A stretch of 64,000 bases of DNA from Centrapalus pauciflorus. Lineage: Eukaryota > Streptophyta > Magnoliopsida > Asterales > Asteraceae. The notes beneath the pieces are model-generated. The model worked only from the letters and a program-made list of their open reading frames with translations, was not told where the DNA came from and ran no database searches. Positions within the stretch are counted from its first letter, which is position 1. Every line of letters begins with the position of its first letter. Position numbers and translations under genes: made by a program. Location of the stretch: the NCBI GenBank assembly GCA_020465985.1, contig JAANYP010003713.1:1-64000 (forward strand), written 5' to 3'. Positions 53,001 through 64,000 of this stretch are shown one piece after another.

Positions 53001-54605
53001 GCTAGATCCGCCAACGCCCATTGATATGAATTTGTTAGAAATTAACTCGTTTTCCTCCAAAACCTAAAACATCCATATGCATATGAAGATGAAAGATCTA
53101 ACCAGCTCTTTTACTAATTTCAAGTGTACCAATGGTAGTTTACACTCTACACAAAATTCCAGTTGAGAATTGCTATTATCAAGTGTCCAGCTCAAACTCT
53201 CGCTTGTGAAATGCATGTTCTAATTATGCATATAACTTGAAGCAAAAAATCATATAGCTGCAAGTCATTAATCTTATAATCAGGCGACATTACCAGGGCC
53301 GTCTCTTAGATTTCGGAGGCCCTGTACAATAACTATAAAAGAGGCCCTATAAACTTAAAATTAATATTAGCATCATCAACATTAGTCTTATTTTTAAAAA
53401 ACTTATCAAGAGCCCCACTTTGAGACTTAACAAGCTCTTCAATTCATTTTTTCTATTTTATGTTTTTCATACCCAAATTTGTGTTTTCTCATCCAAGAAG
53501 ACATGAAAGTTTATATAGCGATTAGGAAAATGTTGAAAGAATGAAAAGATACAACCTGATGGTGACTTATTGGGCTTTGGATTTGTGTTGTGACTTATTG
53601 GGCTTTGGATTCACAAAAATTACACATAAACATACCCAAAAAAGAAATTTGTGGCCCTCTAGATTTTGGGGCCCTGGGCAAAGGCCCATTTTGCCCTCCC
53701 TCATCACCGGGCCTGGACATTACCCAATCAATAGCTTATACATCAAATGCTCTGGAGATCCAGAGTGCATGAAAATACTCATCTAATGAAAGCACAAAGT
53801 TCCTGGTCATACTGAATATCAGCTTCAACATTGATATGAACTTACAATACAATTTATAGTCTATACCAACTATTCTTCAAAAAAAAACTGAATAGAGGGT
53901 CAATTTCTATTATCGATTCTGTATATTGAACCATGTTTTATACCCCATTAAAAGGTAATAAACTTTTAGAGTTTTCAAATCGGGTAATATTTAGCCATGA
54001 GTGACACTTTAGACCCTTTAGTATCTCTACCAAATATGACCAAAATATACTTTTTTACCTTCTTTGAAATTTTTTAAAGTATGCTAACTTTTATAGTCAC
54101 ACGAGTTTGTTACCTGAAATATGAATCGGCCTTACCTATTTTACAATTTTCCATATACTTCAATGCAGTACAGCATCAAAATTCTCCAAAAACCTAAAGG
54201 TTCCATGTCAATTTTGAAATTAAAAGATCTATCTCCTTACTAATTGCATCAAATCTAATACTAGTTCACATAAAATTGTAATTGAAAATCTAAGTTATCG
54301 ATAATCCAGCTCACAAACCCTCGTTTAGACTCTTAATCACAAATCAAACCATACATAACCCCAAATATTCACTTTCTACATTACATGTTTGACGAAATTC
54401 CTCAAAGAAACAAAAGAGTAATACTGTAATAGCGATAAAATTTAATGAAGTTACCTGAAACCTGTCTGATCGACGTTGAAAACGAAGGAGCTGGAAGGTG
54501 TGGTAACGCCGAGCAACGGACAATGGTGGTGGTAGGAAGACGAGGTAACACGACGGCGGTGGCCGCCGGCGCCGAGGAAGTTGCTGCAGCAAACGCCGTC
54601 GACAT
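50075..54605 (-). CDS. CURT1A: CURT1A, thylakoid curvature protein, copy B (5 exons)
   Basis: Minus-strand exons 54605-54455, 52158-52064, 51978-51871, 50682-50611 and 50140-50075; GT-AG introns, phases close; 163 residues. The layout is the same as copy A: transit peptide (MSTAFAAATSSAPAATAVV...), acidic linker (DDASSEVDPNEFINDLKEK, one residue longer than in A), helix 1 (YGGGAVVAVWLSSILIGAI), helix 2 (FELVGLGYAGWFVYRYLLF) and a C-terminal amphipathic helix identical to copy A. Both copies look functional, with no stops and intact splice sites. Intron 1 carries a hAT, and a MITE copy lies in intron 3. Confidence 0.93.
50340..50575. repeat. GAGTCAAG/GAGCCTTATTGAGC-type repeat in CURT1A intron 4
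   Basis: The same repeat (CTCATGAGGCTC, GAGCCTTATTGAGCTT) lies in intron 4 of copy A at about 44230-44400, so it predates the duplication. It belongs to the GAGC-rich hAT-like family also seen at 20.6 kb and 40.3 kb. Confidence 0.5.
50766..51100 (+). mobile_element. Harbinger-like MITE, copy 3 (left end missing)
   Basis: It matches the copy at 4839-5205 from GAAAATTTCCATTT onward and ends GTTAACTAAACGCAACCC. The first ~20 bp of the left terminal repeat are absent. It lies in intron 3 of CURT1A copy B and is absent from copy A. Confidence 0.82.
52159..54454 (-). other. CURT1A copy B intron 1
   Basis: 2,296 bp. It contains the hAT at 53294-53715 and is the empty site for the Mutator-like element found in copy A (ATGTTTTATA at about 53934-53943). 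Confidence 0.8.
53294..53715. mobile_element. hAT element in CURT1A copy B intron
   Basis: 422 bp, from CAGGGCCGTCTC to TCACCGGGCCTG. It is flanked by a perfect 8-bp duplication GACATTAC (53286-53293 and 53716-53723). The interior is AT-rich with a GGGGCCCTGGGC patch near the right end. Copy A has the empty site. Confidence 0.9.
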
Positions 54606-54770
54606 TTTTATAAGTTCTTCCTAGTCGACCGACCTTACAACTTTTTCTGTTATCCACACTCGATTGTTTTTTTGTTTCTGTTGATGAAAAATAGCAATAG
54701 ATTCTTGCTGTGACACGTGGACAACTGGAGCTTTATGATTGGTTGGACTCCTATCTTCGTAATCCACGTT
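54606..54770 (-). promoter_or_regulatory. CURT1A copy B promoter with G-box and CCAAT motif
   Basis: CACGTG at 54714-54719 (TGACACGTGG) and ATTGG at about 54739, conserved with copy A. Homology between the two copies fades at about 54766, marking the edge of the duplicated block. Confidence 0.65.
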
Positions 54771-55496
54771 TGATAGGTTCTTTGAGATTCGGGCTAAAAG
54801 AACTGGGCCTTTGGAATTAATTGGGCCCAATCTTGGGCTTTTGATTGTGGGCTCATAAAAATATACAAAACATCCAAAAAAAATTAAAGCTCTATAAGGG
54901 GCGTTTTGTTCGCGAATTTTTTGGAGTTCACTAGAATTTGCATTTAAAATCCTGTGTTTGGTTCACAGATTTCAGTAAGGATTTAAAATCCCAGGATCTC
55001 TTAAATCCCTCATTTCTTTGTTATTTAAAATCTCAGCCTCCCCCTAGGATTTTAAATCTCAATTATCTTGCATTTTTCAGATTAGCAAAATTTTTCAATA
55101 AGATAATGCAAATTTTTTGATAAAAGCCTGACAAATGCAATGCTGCATAATGCAAATCCTTTGACAAAATGCAAATCCCAGAGAAAAAAAAAATTTGTGA
55201 ACCCCCCCCCCCCCCCCCAAGACTTGTCTTTTCTCATTTTCATCTTGTTGTTTCAGAGAGAGAAAGAGACAACAGGGTGGGGATCTTATTTTTCATTCTC
55301 AACCCTGCTTCTTAATCTTCTCTTCTATCCACGACCTATCCCCATCAGGAAATGAGTTTCTATCCCCATCCCCGTCTCAATCGGAGATTGGGGAACGATA
55401 ATCCCCATCGGAAAATCGGGTTCAAATTCCTAAATGATTATTAAATTTAAACTATAAATAATAATTTAGGAGAAAATTATATGTATATAAACTTTA
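54771..55496. other. spacer with poly-C tract and split repeat
   Basis: No gene. It contains a run of 17 C (55202-55218) and an old repeat with TATCCCCATCCCCGTC and ATCCCCATCGG words (about 55330-55430). Related words resume at about 56665-56750 (CATCCCCACTCATTCCC), so the palindromic element appears to have landed inside it. Confidence 0.55.
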
Positions 55497-56464
55497 GGGA
55501 GAATTTCATATATGTCCCTCTAAAACTGCATAATATCATATATACCCAAGCCAAAAAAAGAATTTCATATATATCCTTCTAAAACTTCATAATATCATAT
55601 TTACCCAATTTAAAACTTTAATATCATATATACCCTTTCAAACTTTTAAATATATCAAATATACCCAAATTATTTATTTATTCTTTTTTATTACTTTAAA
55701 ACTCATAATAATATTCATTAATAAAGAAATGACCAATCTACCCTTTTTATTTCTTAAACTTCATAATATCATATTTACCCAATTGAAAAGTTTAATATCA
55801 TATATACCCTTTTAAACTTTTAAATATATCAAATATATCCAAATTATTTATTTATGATCTTTTATTACTTTAAGATATCAAATCTTTTATTTCTTGACGG
55901 AATTCGGTGATTCAAATTTCAATTTGTTCGTTAAGTCGAAGCCACAAGAATTGAAGACTTAATCAAGATAATTAACTCTTAAATCCCTTGATTTTACATG
56001 TCCAGGTGCTCGTGGTAGGCTTCTACTTAACGAACAAATGAAATTTGAATCGCCGAATTCTGTCAAGAAATAAAAGATTTGATATCTTAAAGTAATAAAA
56101 GATAATAAATAAATAATTTGGATATATTTGATATATATAAAAGTTTAAAAGGGTATATATGATATTAAACTTTTCAATTGGGTAAACATGATATTATGAA
56201 GTTTAAGAAATAAAAAGGGTAGATTGGTCATTTCTTTATTAATGAATATTTATTATGAGTTTTAAAGTAATAAAGAAGAATAAATAAATAATTTGGATAT
56301 ATTTGATATATTTAAAAGTTTGAAAGGGTATATATGATATTAAAGTTTTAAATTGGGTAAATATGATATTATGAAGTTTTAGAAGGATATATATGAAATT
56401 CTTTTTTTGACTTGGGTATATATGATATTTTGCAGTTTTAGAAGGACATATATGAAATTCTCCC
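55497..56464. mobile_element. 968-bp palindromic Mutator-like (foldback) element
   Basis: Two nearly perfect inverted arms of about 450 bp surround a short centre (about 55935-56035). It starts GGGAGAATTTCATATATGTC and ends with its inverse. It is flanked by a perfect 9-bp duplication TAAACTTTA (55488-55496 and 56465-56473), the length typical of Mutator-like elements. Within each arm, words such as TAATATCATATATACCC recur in tandem. No ORF; presumably mobilised in trans. Confidence 0.88.
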
Positions 56465-56779
56465 TAAACTTTAATACAAATCAATTTAAACATATTTGAG
56501 TTATTTACATTTATAATAAAACTAAAACAAAGAAATGTATGCAAAAGATTTATAAAACCAATAAAATGAAAAATAAAACAATAGTATTTAAACTATAGAA
56601 AAGTCATATACACTCATATTTAATATATTAAATAAAAATGTATATTAAAATTATAAAATATAAGTCGGGGATTAAAGTGTCTCCCATCCCCACTCATTCC
56701 CATTATTTTAAATCGGGAATTCTCCATCCTCATCCCCGGTCAAATTGGGGTCAAGTATTTCAATTAACATTATAAAGAT

Positions 56780-57123
56780 GGTTCATGTGAGTACCACTCA
56801 TTATGCAGCGCACCAGAAAAGTACCACATTTATAAAAACTTTTTAAAATTTTTTTTCCATAAACATGTATTAATTAACATTCTAAAGATGGGCATGTAAA
56901 TTTCACATATATTCTAATCTCCCAACTTCTTAAAAATAATGTGAACGTATACATACATAAATTTGCCTACATGTGAACATATATTTACTTTGATGCATGA
57001 TTTTATACACTTAGATAGTGTGAATGTACGTGAAATTTATATCTCATATTTGTAATGTTAATTAAAACATTTTTATGAAAAAAAATATTTTTAAGACTGT
57101 ATAATAACTGGTACTCATTTGAA

Positions 57124-57125
<2 letters not shown>
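56780..57125. mobile_element. (TA)n-associated TIR element W
   Basis: 346 bp, from GGTTCATGTGAGTACC to GGTACTCATTTGAACC. Its left part shares ATGCAGCGCACCAGAA with element Z at 62960. Its right side abuts a long TA tract; its left side does not. Confidence 0.75.

Positions 57126-57203
<78 letters not shown>
57126..57203. repeat. (TA)n tract between elements W and X
   Basis: About 39 TA units, bounded on both sides by element termini. Confidence 0.95.
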
Positions 57204-57206
<3 letters not shown>

Positions 57207-58060
57207 GAGATCAATGGAGTACCATGTTAGACTGGGAAACTGGAGTCCACTAATGTTTGGTTACAAGTACAGAAGGATAATATAGTCAATTAAATTTTAT
57301 TTTAATTAATTATTGATAATTAGTGATTTAGGAAATCCCTTAATTGTAGGGATTTGATATCCCTTATGGTCAATTAAATTTTATTTTTATTAATAGATGA
57401 TAATTAGTGAATTAGGAAATCTCTTAATTGTAGGGATTTGATATCCCTTACGTACAGTTACCATGTGTTTACGTGAACATGGTTTTCTATTTTCCTATAT
57501 TGCACATGTGCAATATACATGTGTAGTATATCTTTTTTTATATGATAATAACAGTACTATAAAAAACTTATTGAACATGTTCAATAATGGTACCGAACAT
57601 GTGCAATACAGGGGATTGCCTTTAAACCATATTTGAAGACTTTGAACATGTGCAGTAAGAGAATATATAGAGGTAAAACACATTAAACATGTACAATATT
57701 GAACATGTGCAATATATATGTGTAGTATAGAACATGTGTGAAATTAAACATGTGCAGTAAGCAGTATTGAACATGTGCGGAATTGAAGCGGACGATAGCT
57801 TGAAATCGATTTCAATGGAGGGTTATCACTGAAATGGGCAACAGAACTAATAACTGCAACTGAGAAATTATTGGGATTTAGAGAATATTTGATTCTCATT
57901 TTTGAAAATTTTCATACCCATTTTACCCCTCACATTAAATGACATGGGATTCAATTTTCAGCAGAATTTTGGGTATTAATTACTAATTTTAATGCAAAAT
58001 GATTGGCTGTGAACGGTACCCCAGTACCCCAGTCTAACATGGTACTCCATTGATCTTGAA
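57204..58060. mobile_element. (TA)n-associated TIR element X
   Basis: 857 bp. A perfect ~28-bp inverted pair starts GATCAATGGAGTACCATGTT on the left and ends with its exact inverse near 58055. It is flanked on both sides by TA tracts. Inside are two tandem copies of an ~80-bp block (TTAGTGATTTAGGAAATC/TTAGTGAATTAGGAAATC, about 57320 and 57400). About ten copies of GAACATGTGCAATA-like words follow at 57500-57785. Confidence 0.85.
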
Positions 58061-58078
58061 TATATATATATATATATA

Positions 58079-58442
58079 GTCAGGTTCAAATAAATACCTC
58101 TCGAAATCAAGTGCACCCGAAGGTACCAACCTCAAAAGACTTTTTTAAAAAAAAATTTGACATATGTTTAATTTAATGTTATACGCATGATATATGAATT
58201 TCACATAGATTCACACTTTCTGTATCCTTAAAAATTATGTGAATGCTCAATGCATATTTATGTGAATGTGAATGGTGTGAATGACGATTCACAAGATTTA
58301 TGATGTTGCTCCTTTGAAAAAAAAAGTCTTATAATGTTGTCTTATACATGTCTATTAAAAAACATTATATGTGAATGATCATTCACACTAGGGTACGCTG
58401 GGTACGTTAGAATCTCATAGGTACGCTGATGAACCTGATTCT
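58079..58442. mobile_element. (TA)n-associated TIR element Y
   Basis: 364 bp between two TA tracts. Ends are GTCAGGTTCAAATAAATACC and GTACGCTGATGAACCTGATT, forming an inverted AGGTTCA pair. Inner words (CATATGTTTAATTTAATGTT, GTGAATGATCATTCAC) resemble element Z. Confidence 0.75.
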
Positions 58443-58555
<113 letters not shown>

Positions 58556-61500
58556 ACATATGTATATTATATGTATACACACACATATATACACATACAC
58601 AATAAAAATCAAAGAACTATATCGAACCAAACCGAAACTTGTTCCATACGGTTTGATACTCAGTTTTGTTTTTTGATTTTCAGTTCATGTTCAAGAAGCA
58701 AGCATAAGTGAAATTGGAAAGATAATAAATATCCAAGAAGCAAGCCAAAATGATACTGTTAATTGGTTCTTATCATTGGTATTCTAGAGTTTTGCAATGC
58801 TAAAATTATAAACCAAGCTTTATTAAATCATATCGAAATTGGAATTGAATAATTAAATATTTATAACCATAATTAAAAAACCTTAAATTGATTGCCTTTA
58901 ATTGCCAATTTAATTTATTGGTTTTATGATCAAATCATATAAAATTATAATGGTAATGTCTCTAATACATCGATTAGGGTTTGCCAACGTTATAATAGTA
59001 ATGTTCAATGTGAAACATCATAATATATAATAAAAAATCTAAATATTAATTAGTTACACTTTAATTATAAAGCAATTTTATTGGAATCTCGTATTGTGCA
59101 TTTAAATAATAAAGTTTTTTTTCATACAACTATACATAACCTGATAATTTCAAAATACAACTCCAAACATATGTATAATTAACAAGGTATGTGGTGCCCG
59201 TACGTTGTTACAGGATTTGTATTTATATCTATTTTTATTAATAGATTAAAATATAATAATATAAAATAATATTATTGCAGGTTATATATACTTTTAAAAC
59301 AATTAAAAACTTTATTAAAACATAAATAATAATAGTATATTAAATTTTATAATAAATTAGAACTTAAAATAACCTAGAGTTTTATAATATATTAATTTAA
59401 TTATTAGCAAATCAAGACACGTATTAAATGAATAAATATTCCAATTTTAAACTATTTAAATCTTGAAAGTTATAAAAATTTCATTTCCGAGAAACACATA
59501 GTCATGTTTAAAAATCACTTTGTGTTACACACTTTATTTATAATTATATATTTATGATTAGACAATAGTTGCATATTTTTTATGTTATAACTCTTATATA
59601 AATATTTGAAAACTTATTATCTTGTATCTATCTTATTTTAGATCCTCAAGATCATGTTTGATTTGATTTTTTAAAATTTAAAATGATAAAAAAAAAATCA
59701 ATAGAATACATGATGTATTGTAAAATTAATATTAATTAAATATACCTACATACATATAAATTTATACAAAATTATGAAGTATAAATAAAATAGTAAAACA
59801 CACATAGTGACATGTTTGTGTATAATAGTCATACACACTATTGTATTTTAATAAATATAACTTAGTACATGGGTGTAATTAAAATACAAATATTTTATAA
59901 ATACATATACTTGAAATATTCTTAAAATAATAAAATATAGATATTAAATTGGTAAAATAAATTATTAAATTATCTCATATATGAAATTAAATTATTATCT
60001 TATAGTAATATAAAATTATAAATAAATAGTTAAGATCAAAACATGTTAAATAAGGGTTACTTCATGTAGTAAGGAAATTATTTGAATTATACAACATAAT
60101 TTAAAATAAATCATTTTAGATAAATCTAGGAGTTAATTTAGAATGTAATTAAATTAGACTTACTTTCATAAGTTGTGGTTTAACTATATATTAATTAATT
60201 TTAATGTCATTAATTTTTTAAAATCAAACTAAATGAAAGATTGAAGGAGTTATATTAGGAAAATTGGGGAGAAAAATAGAAAAATGGTTTTATGAGATGG
60301 GGACATGTGACATATAAGATTTTCTTTTATTAATATACAAGGATAAGGATTTTAAAAAAAATCATACAAAGTATTTATTTACAGGGTTAAATTATAAAAA
60401 CATCATTCCTTTAAATTACACAAAATAGTGCACATCATATATCATTTAAACAGTTATTTCTGTTAAAAAAATTCTGACTGGACAAAAAAACTTTCATGTC
60501 AGTAATTTTTACCTTTCAATCCGTTATGGTTATCTGGATTTACTTGATTTGGAAAGTATGTTACCTTAATTAGAAAAAATTTAGTATGTTACCCAAATTG
60601 AAAAAACTGTGATAGTAGGTTACTTTTTGACGCAATTAACCCAAGTTAAAATGCTATAAACATATGAACTATGTATATTATTAAATATTATTATAGTTGA
60701 CTAATGTAATATTATTATGTAAATTAAATCGTATCATGTAGATATTATTAGCAAATATTACCTATTTAAAATATATATAAACTTGAAATTAAATATACAA
60801 AAAAGAATGTATAGATGTTATTTTTATTTTTTATAAGCATTGTTCATTTAGCTTTTGAAATATATATGAGTCATAGCAATTATTTTTTATCATTCTTTTA
60901 CATTTTCTAATTTTTAGTTTATATTTATAGATTGATATGATTTGATAATTTAAAACAATATTAAATATAAATTTTCTCATGTATATATATATTACTTAAT
61001 TTATAGAAAAGTTACAAAATGTTTATGATAATAATTATTAAAAGTCAGATAGTGCAATTTAGCAAATCTCCATTAATTAATATATTAGATAGTGTATTTT
61101 AGCAAAACTCATCTATGAATAGTAATTCATTAGTGAATAATGTATATATGTATAATAAAATAATTTTAATTTGTAAGAAAATATTGTAATAATAAATGTT
61201 AAAAAAAGACTAAACAAAATTATTAAAATAAAGGACTTAAATAAAAGATAACGTTATGATAAGGATGTGTTATGAATTTTTTTTTATAAATGAATAAAAA
61301 AGCTAGCCAATCATATGTTGCCATGTTACAAATTCTCGATGGTGAAAACCGTTTGGAAATTGTATGTATATTATTATGGCATCACCTGATAAATCTAAAA
61401 ATAAGGAGCACAAAAAAATAAATAGGTGTCAGTTTTTCTAGATTTGAAAAAAATATAAGATTGATTCACCTCTGTAGTGAGTGGTTTTCTTAATTTAAAA

Positions 61501-61878
61501 AAAAAAAAGATATTTCAAATATTTATATCTTTTAAGTCTTAAGTTAAAAACAAAAACTAATTTTTTTTATAAAAAAATAGGTTTTTAAAATCTTCTAGTT
61601 TTTGGCAAATGTTATTGTATTTTTATTAGAATTTTAAGCATGTCTTATGAGGAATTCTTTGGTGAAATAAAACAATGCATAAATTATTTTATGGCGATTA
61701 TTTGTGTTGACATAAATGATAAATCTATGATGGTTACGACCATCAATTTTTTTCATAATCTTTTGAGAGTTAAAACATGATATGAGTTTGTTTTCAGATC
61801 AAGGAATCCACGATGGAAGTTATGGGAAACGCCTTTTGACTATAGGCTATGCAATTTACATCATTTAATGTTGATCGG
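58556..61878. other. AT-rich gene-free region
   Basis: More than 3 kb of very AT-rich sequence with frequent stops on both strands. I see no exon, no intact transposon end and no GC-rich patch. Confidence 0.6.
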
Positions 61879-62663
61879 TAGGGCCGGCCCTGGGCCTGGT
61901 CCACCTGGGCCACCGTCCAGGGCCCAATCACGCTAAGGGGTCCAAAAAAAATTAATATGTTAATATAGTCCAGCATTCCAGTATTAGGTTATATGTGTTT
62001 TGCGCGAAAAAAATCATAAACAATGTGTTGGTTCAGCTAGTAGTCATCTTATCTTGGATCTCTAGTGGCATGGGTTCGAATCCCACTTTGTGCACTTTTT
62101 TTTATCTCTCATCACTATCACTTGGATATTTATATATAGATATCGTATATTTGTTTTATATCAATATACAATCCATCAAATTCAATGTTCATACTTTTGT
62201 TTTTCAATGAGTTTGATTTTTTTATTTTTGTTTATCACGTGGTTTATGTTATTTATTATACGATTATCAAAAATACTAATGAGATGTGTATTTATTTCTT
62301 GAGATGTTATTTTTTTGATACATATGTTACTATATATATTATGAATCTTTTAGAATTCAAATTTCTTTTTACTAATAAATATATAATTTAATATTGTATG
62401 CAACTTTTACCCAATTTATAATCATAAGATTTTAATATTATTTTTTTTTTGCGGTTTTTGGATTGAGGAAAAATTCAGATAAACACCATGAAACCATTAC
62501 ACGATAACAGATTGTGAAGTTTTTAAAGACATGACATTGACGATAGTGCAACAAAATCAATATTATTTAATTGTAATTTTTTTGTACGAATATTGCTTAT
62601 ATATATAGAGGACCCCTTTTTAAGTATATGCCCCGGGCCTAAAAAATGATAGGACCGGCCCTG
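61879..62663. mobile_element. 785-bp hAT element with nested SINE-like insert
   Basis: Left end TAGGGCCGGCCCTGGGCC, right end ATAGGACCGGCCCTG, inverted. It is flanked by a perfect 8-bp duplication TTGATCGG (61871-61878 and 62664-62671). No transposase ORF; the open frames at 61995-62391 are AT-rich chance frames. Confidence 0.9.
62018..62100 (+). mobile_element. tRNA-derived SINE head inside the hAT
   Basis: GTTGGTTCAGCTAGTAGTC resembles a pol III A box and GGGTTCGAATCCCAC (62072-62086) is a near-perfect B box with tRNA T-arm pairing. The spacing of about 35 bp fits. It cannot fold as a full tRNA, so I call it SINE-like and not a tRNA gene. Confidence 0.5.
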
Positions 62664-62959
62664 TTGATCGGGATTCGAATGTGTGGGGGGTTTTTTTTTT
62701 TTTTCCCCTGAAACAAAGCGATTTGGATCCATGAAAGTTATCATGTTTGTCATTCTCAATTAATCTATGAAAACTAGCTTGAATAAAATTTGTGACAATA
62801 ATCGTACGAATAAAATGCATGCATATGAGTTGAGGTCTTGCGTTCTGTGAAAATCATATGAATGAGTGGTGTATGATTAGTAAATTAAGAAATAAGAGGC
62901 GTACGTATATTATAATATACGATCCATTTTAAAGGTATATATATATATATATATATATA
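62664..62959. other. short AT-rich spacer ending in a TA tract
   Basis: It includes a G6T16-type run at about 62685-62704 and a TA tract at 62936-62958 that borders element Z. Confidence 0.7.
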
Positions 62960-63347
62960 GATTTAGGTTCAAGTGAGTACCACCTCTAATGCAGCGCACC
63001 AGAAGGTACCACCCTTAAAAGTAATTTTTTTGAAATTTTTTTTTCATGAACATGTTCTAATTAACATTACACAGATCATATGTGAATTTGACGCAAATCC
63101 GAACACTTTAAGTGCATGAAAACACACATCACATAAATGCATGTTCACATGTCTTCAAAATTATGTAAGTGTGTGTTCACATCATTTTTTAGGAGCTAGG
63201 AGATGTGAATGTATGTGAAATTTACATACGATCTTCATAATGTTAATTAAAACATGTTTATGAAAAAAAAATTTTAAAAAAGTTTTTTTAAAGGTGGTAC
63301 CTTCTGGTGCGCTGCATTTGGGTGGTACTCTCTCGAACCATATTCTA
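62960..63347. mobile_element. (TA)n-associated TIR element Z
   Basis: 388 bp between two TA tracts. The left AGGTTCAAGTGAGTACCACC, with TGCAGCGCACCAGAAGGTAC, is mirrored by an inverse copy on the right (GTACCTTCTGGTGCGCTGCA, then GAACC). Inverted arms extend well over 100 bp (AACATTA, CATGAACATG and inverses), so the RNA could fold into a long hairpin. Confidence 0.85.
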
Positions 63348-63350
63348 TAT

Positions 63351-63419
<69 letters not shown>
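63351..63419. repeat. (TA)n tract right of element Z
   Basis: About 34 TA units directly beyond the right end of element Z. Confidence 0.95.
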
Positions 63420-63426
<7 letters not shown>

Positions 63427-64000
63427 CTTTTTAAATAAAAGATTGTCCCAGATTATGTAACATCATGCATTTTTCCTTTCGAAAAAATCATACCAAAAGA
63501 TGGAAGAAACTTACAAAGAAAAGTAAAAAATAAAAACATTTATATCAATTTATATTCCGGGTACTGTGCTTTTAAATTGTGTACAAACTAGACGTATTTT
63601 CAGAATAATTAGGAATAAAATCTTTCATTTTCCTGAACATAAAAATTATTAAAACGTCACTAGAAATCTATATATAATAAAAAAAAACATCAAAATGCCA
63701 TTATGTCACATCTACGTTTCATCAAAAAAAGATAAATACAACTTATTATTGTAAAAATAAAAGTTATAGTGTATTTATCTTCAGTACAAGTGATGTAAAA
63801 AAGATAATTATAACAAATAATATTATTAGATAATAATAAATTGTAGATACAATTAACAATTTATTAATATTTATTGATTTAAAATAATAAATTATATTTA
63901 TATTTATTTAAATTTAAAATATAATAAATTGTATTTATCTTTTATGCTGAAATCTAATACTTATTGGTTTTAAAATTTATAAACTGTATTTATATTTTAT
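63420..64000. other. AT-rich window end
   Basis: AT-rich sequence with no supported feature up to the window edge. Confidence 0.6.

Noticed and set aside
48995..55000. Small open frames on the + strand across the CURT1A copies (for example 45211-45492 and 51954-52187)
   Set aside because: They are shadows opposite the minus-strand CURT1A exons 2 and 3.
62072..62086. tRNA gene at the GGTTCGAATCC box
   Set aside because: No acceptor stem or anticodon arm can be formed; SINE-like head is the better reading.

Overview
The window is nuclear DNA from a flowering plant, most likely a eudicot. It is strongly AT-rich, its genes are split by long introns, and its chloroplast and thylakoid proteins are plant-specific. 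It also carries Ty1/copia, Tat-lineage Ty3/gypsy, LINE, hAT, Mutator-like and Harbinger-like repeats. I could not name the species from sequence alone.

Four host genes are supported by exon models in which every splice phase closes. (1) A GH18 chitinase-domain-containing protein (CHID1/SI-CLP type, + strand) has 8 exons over 16.6 kb (5276-21856). Its intron 5 holds a complete, very young Ty1/copia element. (2) TROL/STR4, the thylakoid rhodanese-like protein that anchors ferredoxin-NADP reductase, has 8 exons (34876-41540, + strand). (3, 4) Two tandem copies of CURVATURE THYLAKOID 1A (CURT1A), each with 5 exons on the - strand, lie at 44097-48167 and 50075-54605. A third, decayed copy lies at about 42500-43820. 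As I recall it, the gene order GH18, TROL, CURT1A matches Arabidopsis At4g01040, At4g01050 and At4g01150, so this looks like a conserved microsynteny block swollen by transposons.

Layout: 1-4838 is AT-rich intergenic DNA with microsatellites and a 305-bp tandem duplication. At 4839-21856 lie the GH18 gene, a Harbinger-like MITE just upstream of it, a second inverted MITE copy in intron 6, and the copia element. At 22688-32319 is a complete 9.6-kb Tat-type gypsy element with three coding lesions and a spliced antisense gene. LINE debris and AT-rich spacer occupy 32330-34560. At 34876-41540 is TROL, whose introns hold a LINE, a hAT and other repeats. The CURT1A tandem array runs from 42500 to 54770, with hAT and Mutator-like insertions each present in one copy and absent from the other. 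The stretch 54770-64000 is a gene-free transposon graveyard. It contains a 968-bp palindromic Mutator-like element, four elements with inverted ends associated with (TA)n tracts, and a 785-bp hAT.

Functionally, TROL and CURT1A both act at the thylakoid membrane: TROL tethers FNR for linear electron flow and CURT1A bends grana margins. Both CURT1A promoters keep a G-box and a CCAAT motif, which fits light-responsive expression. The GH18 protein appears to have a membrane anchor and a degenerate catalytic motif. I saw no rRNA or functional tRNA gene, no CRISPR array and no sign of bacterial or organellar DNA.
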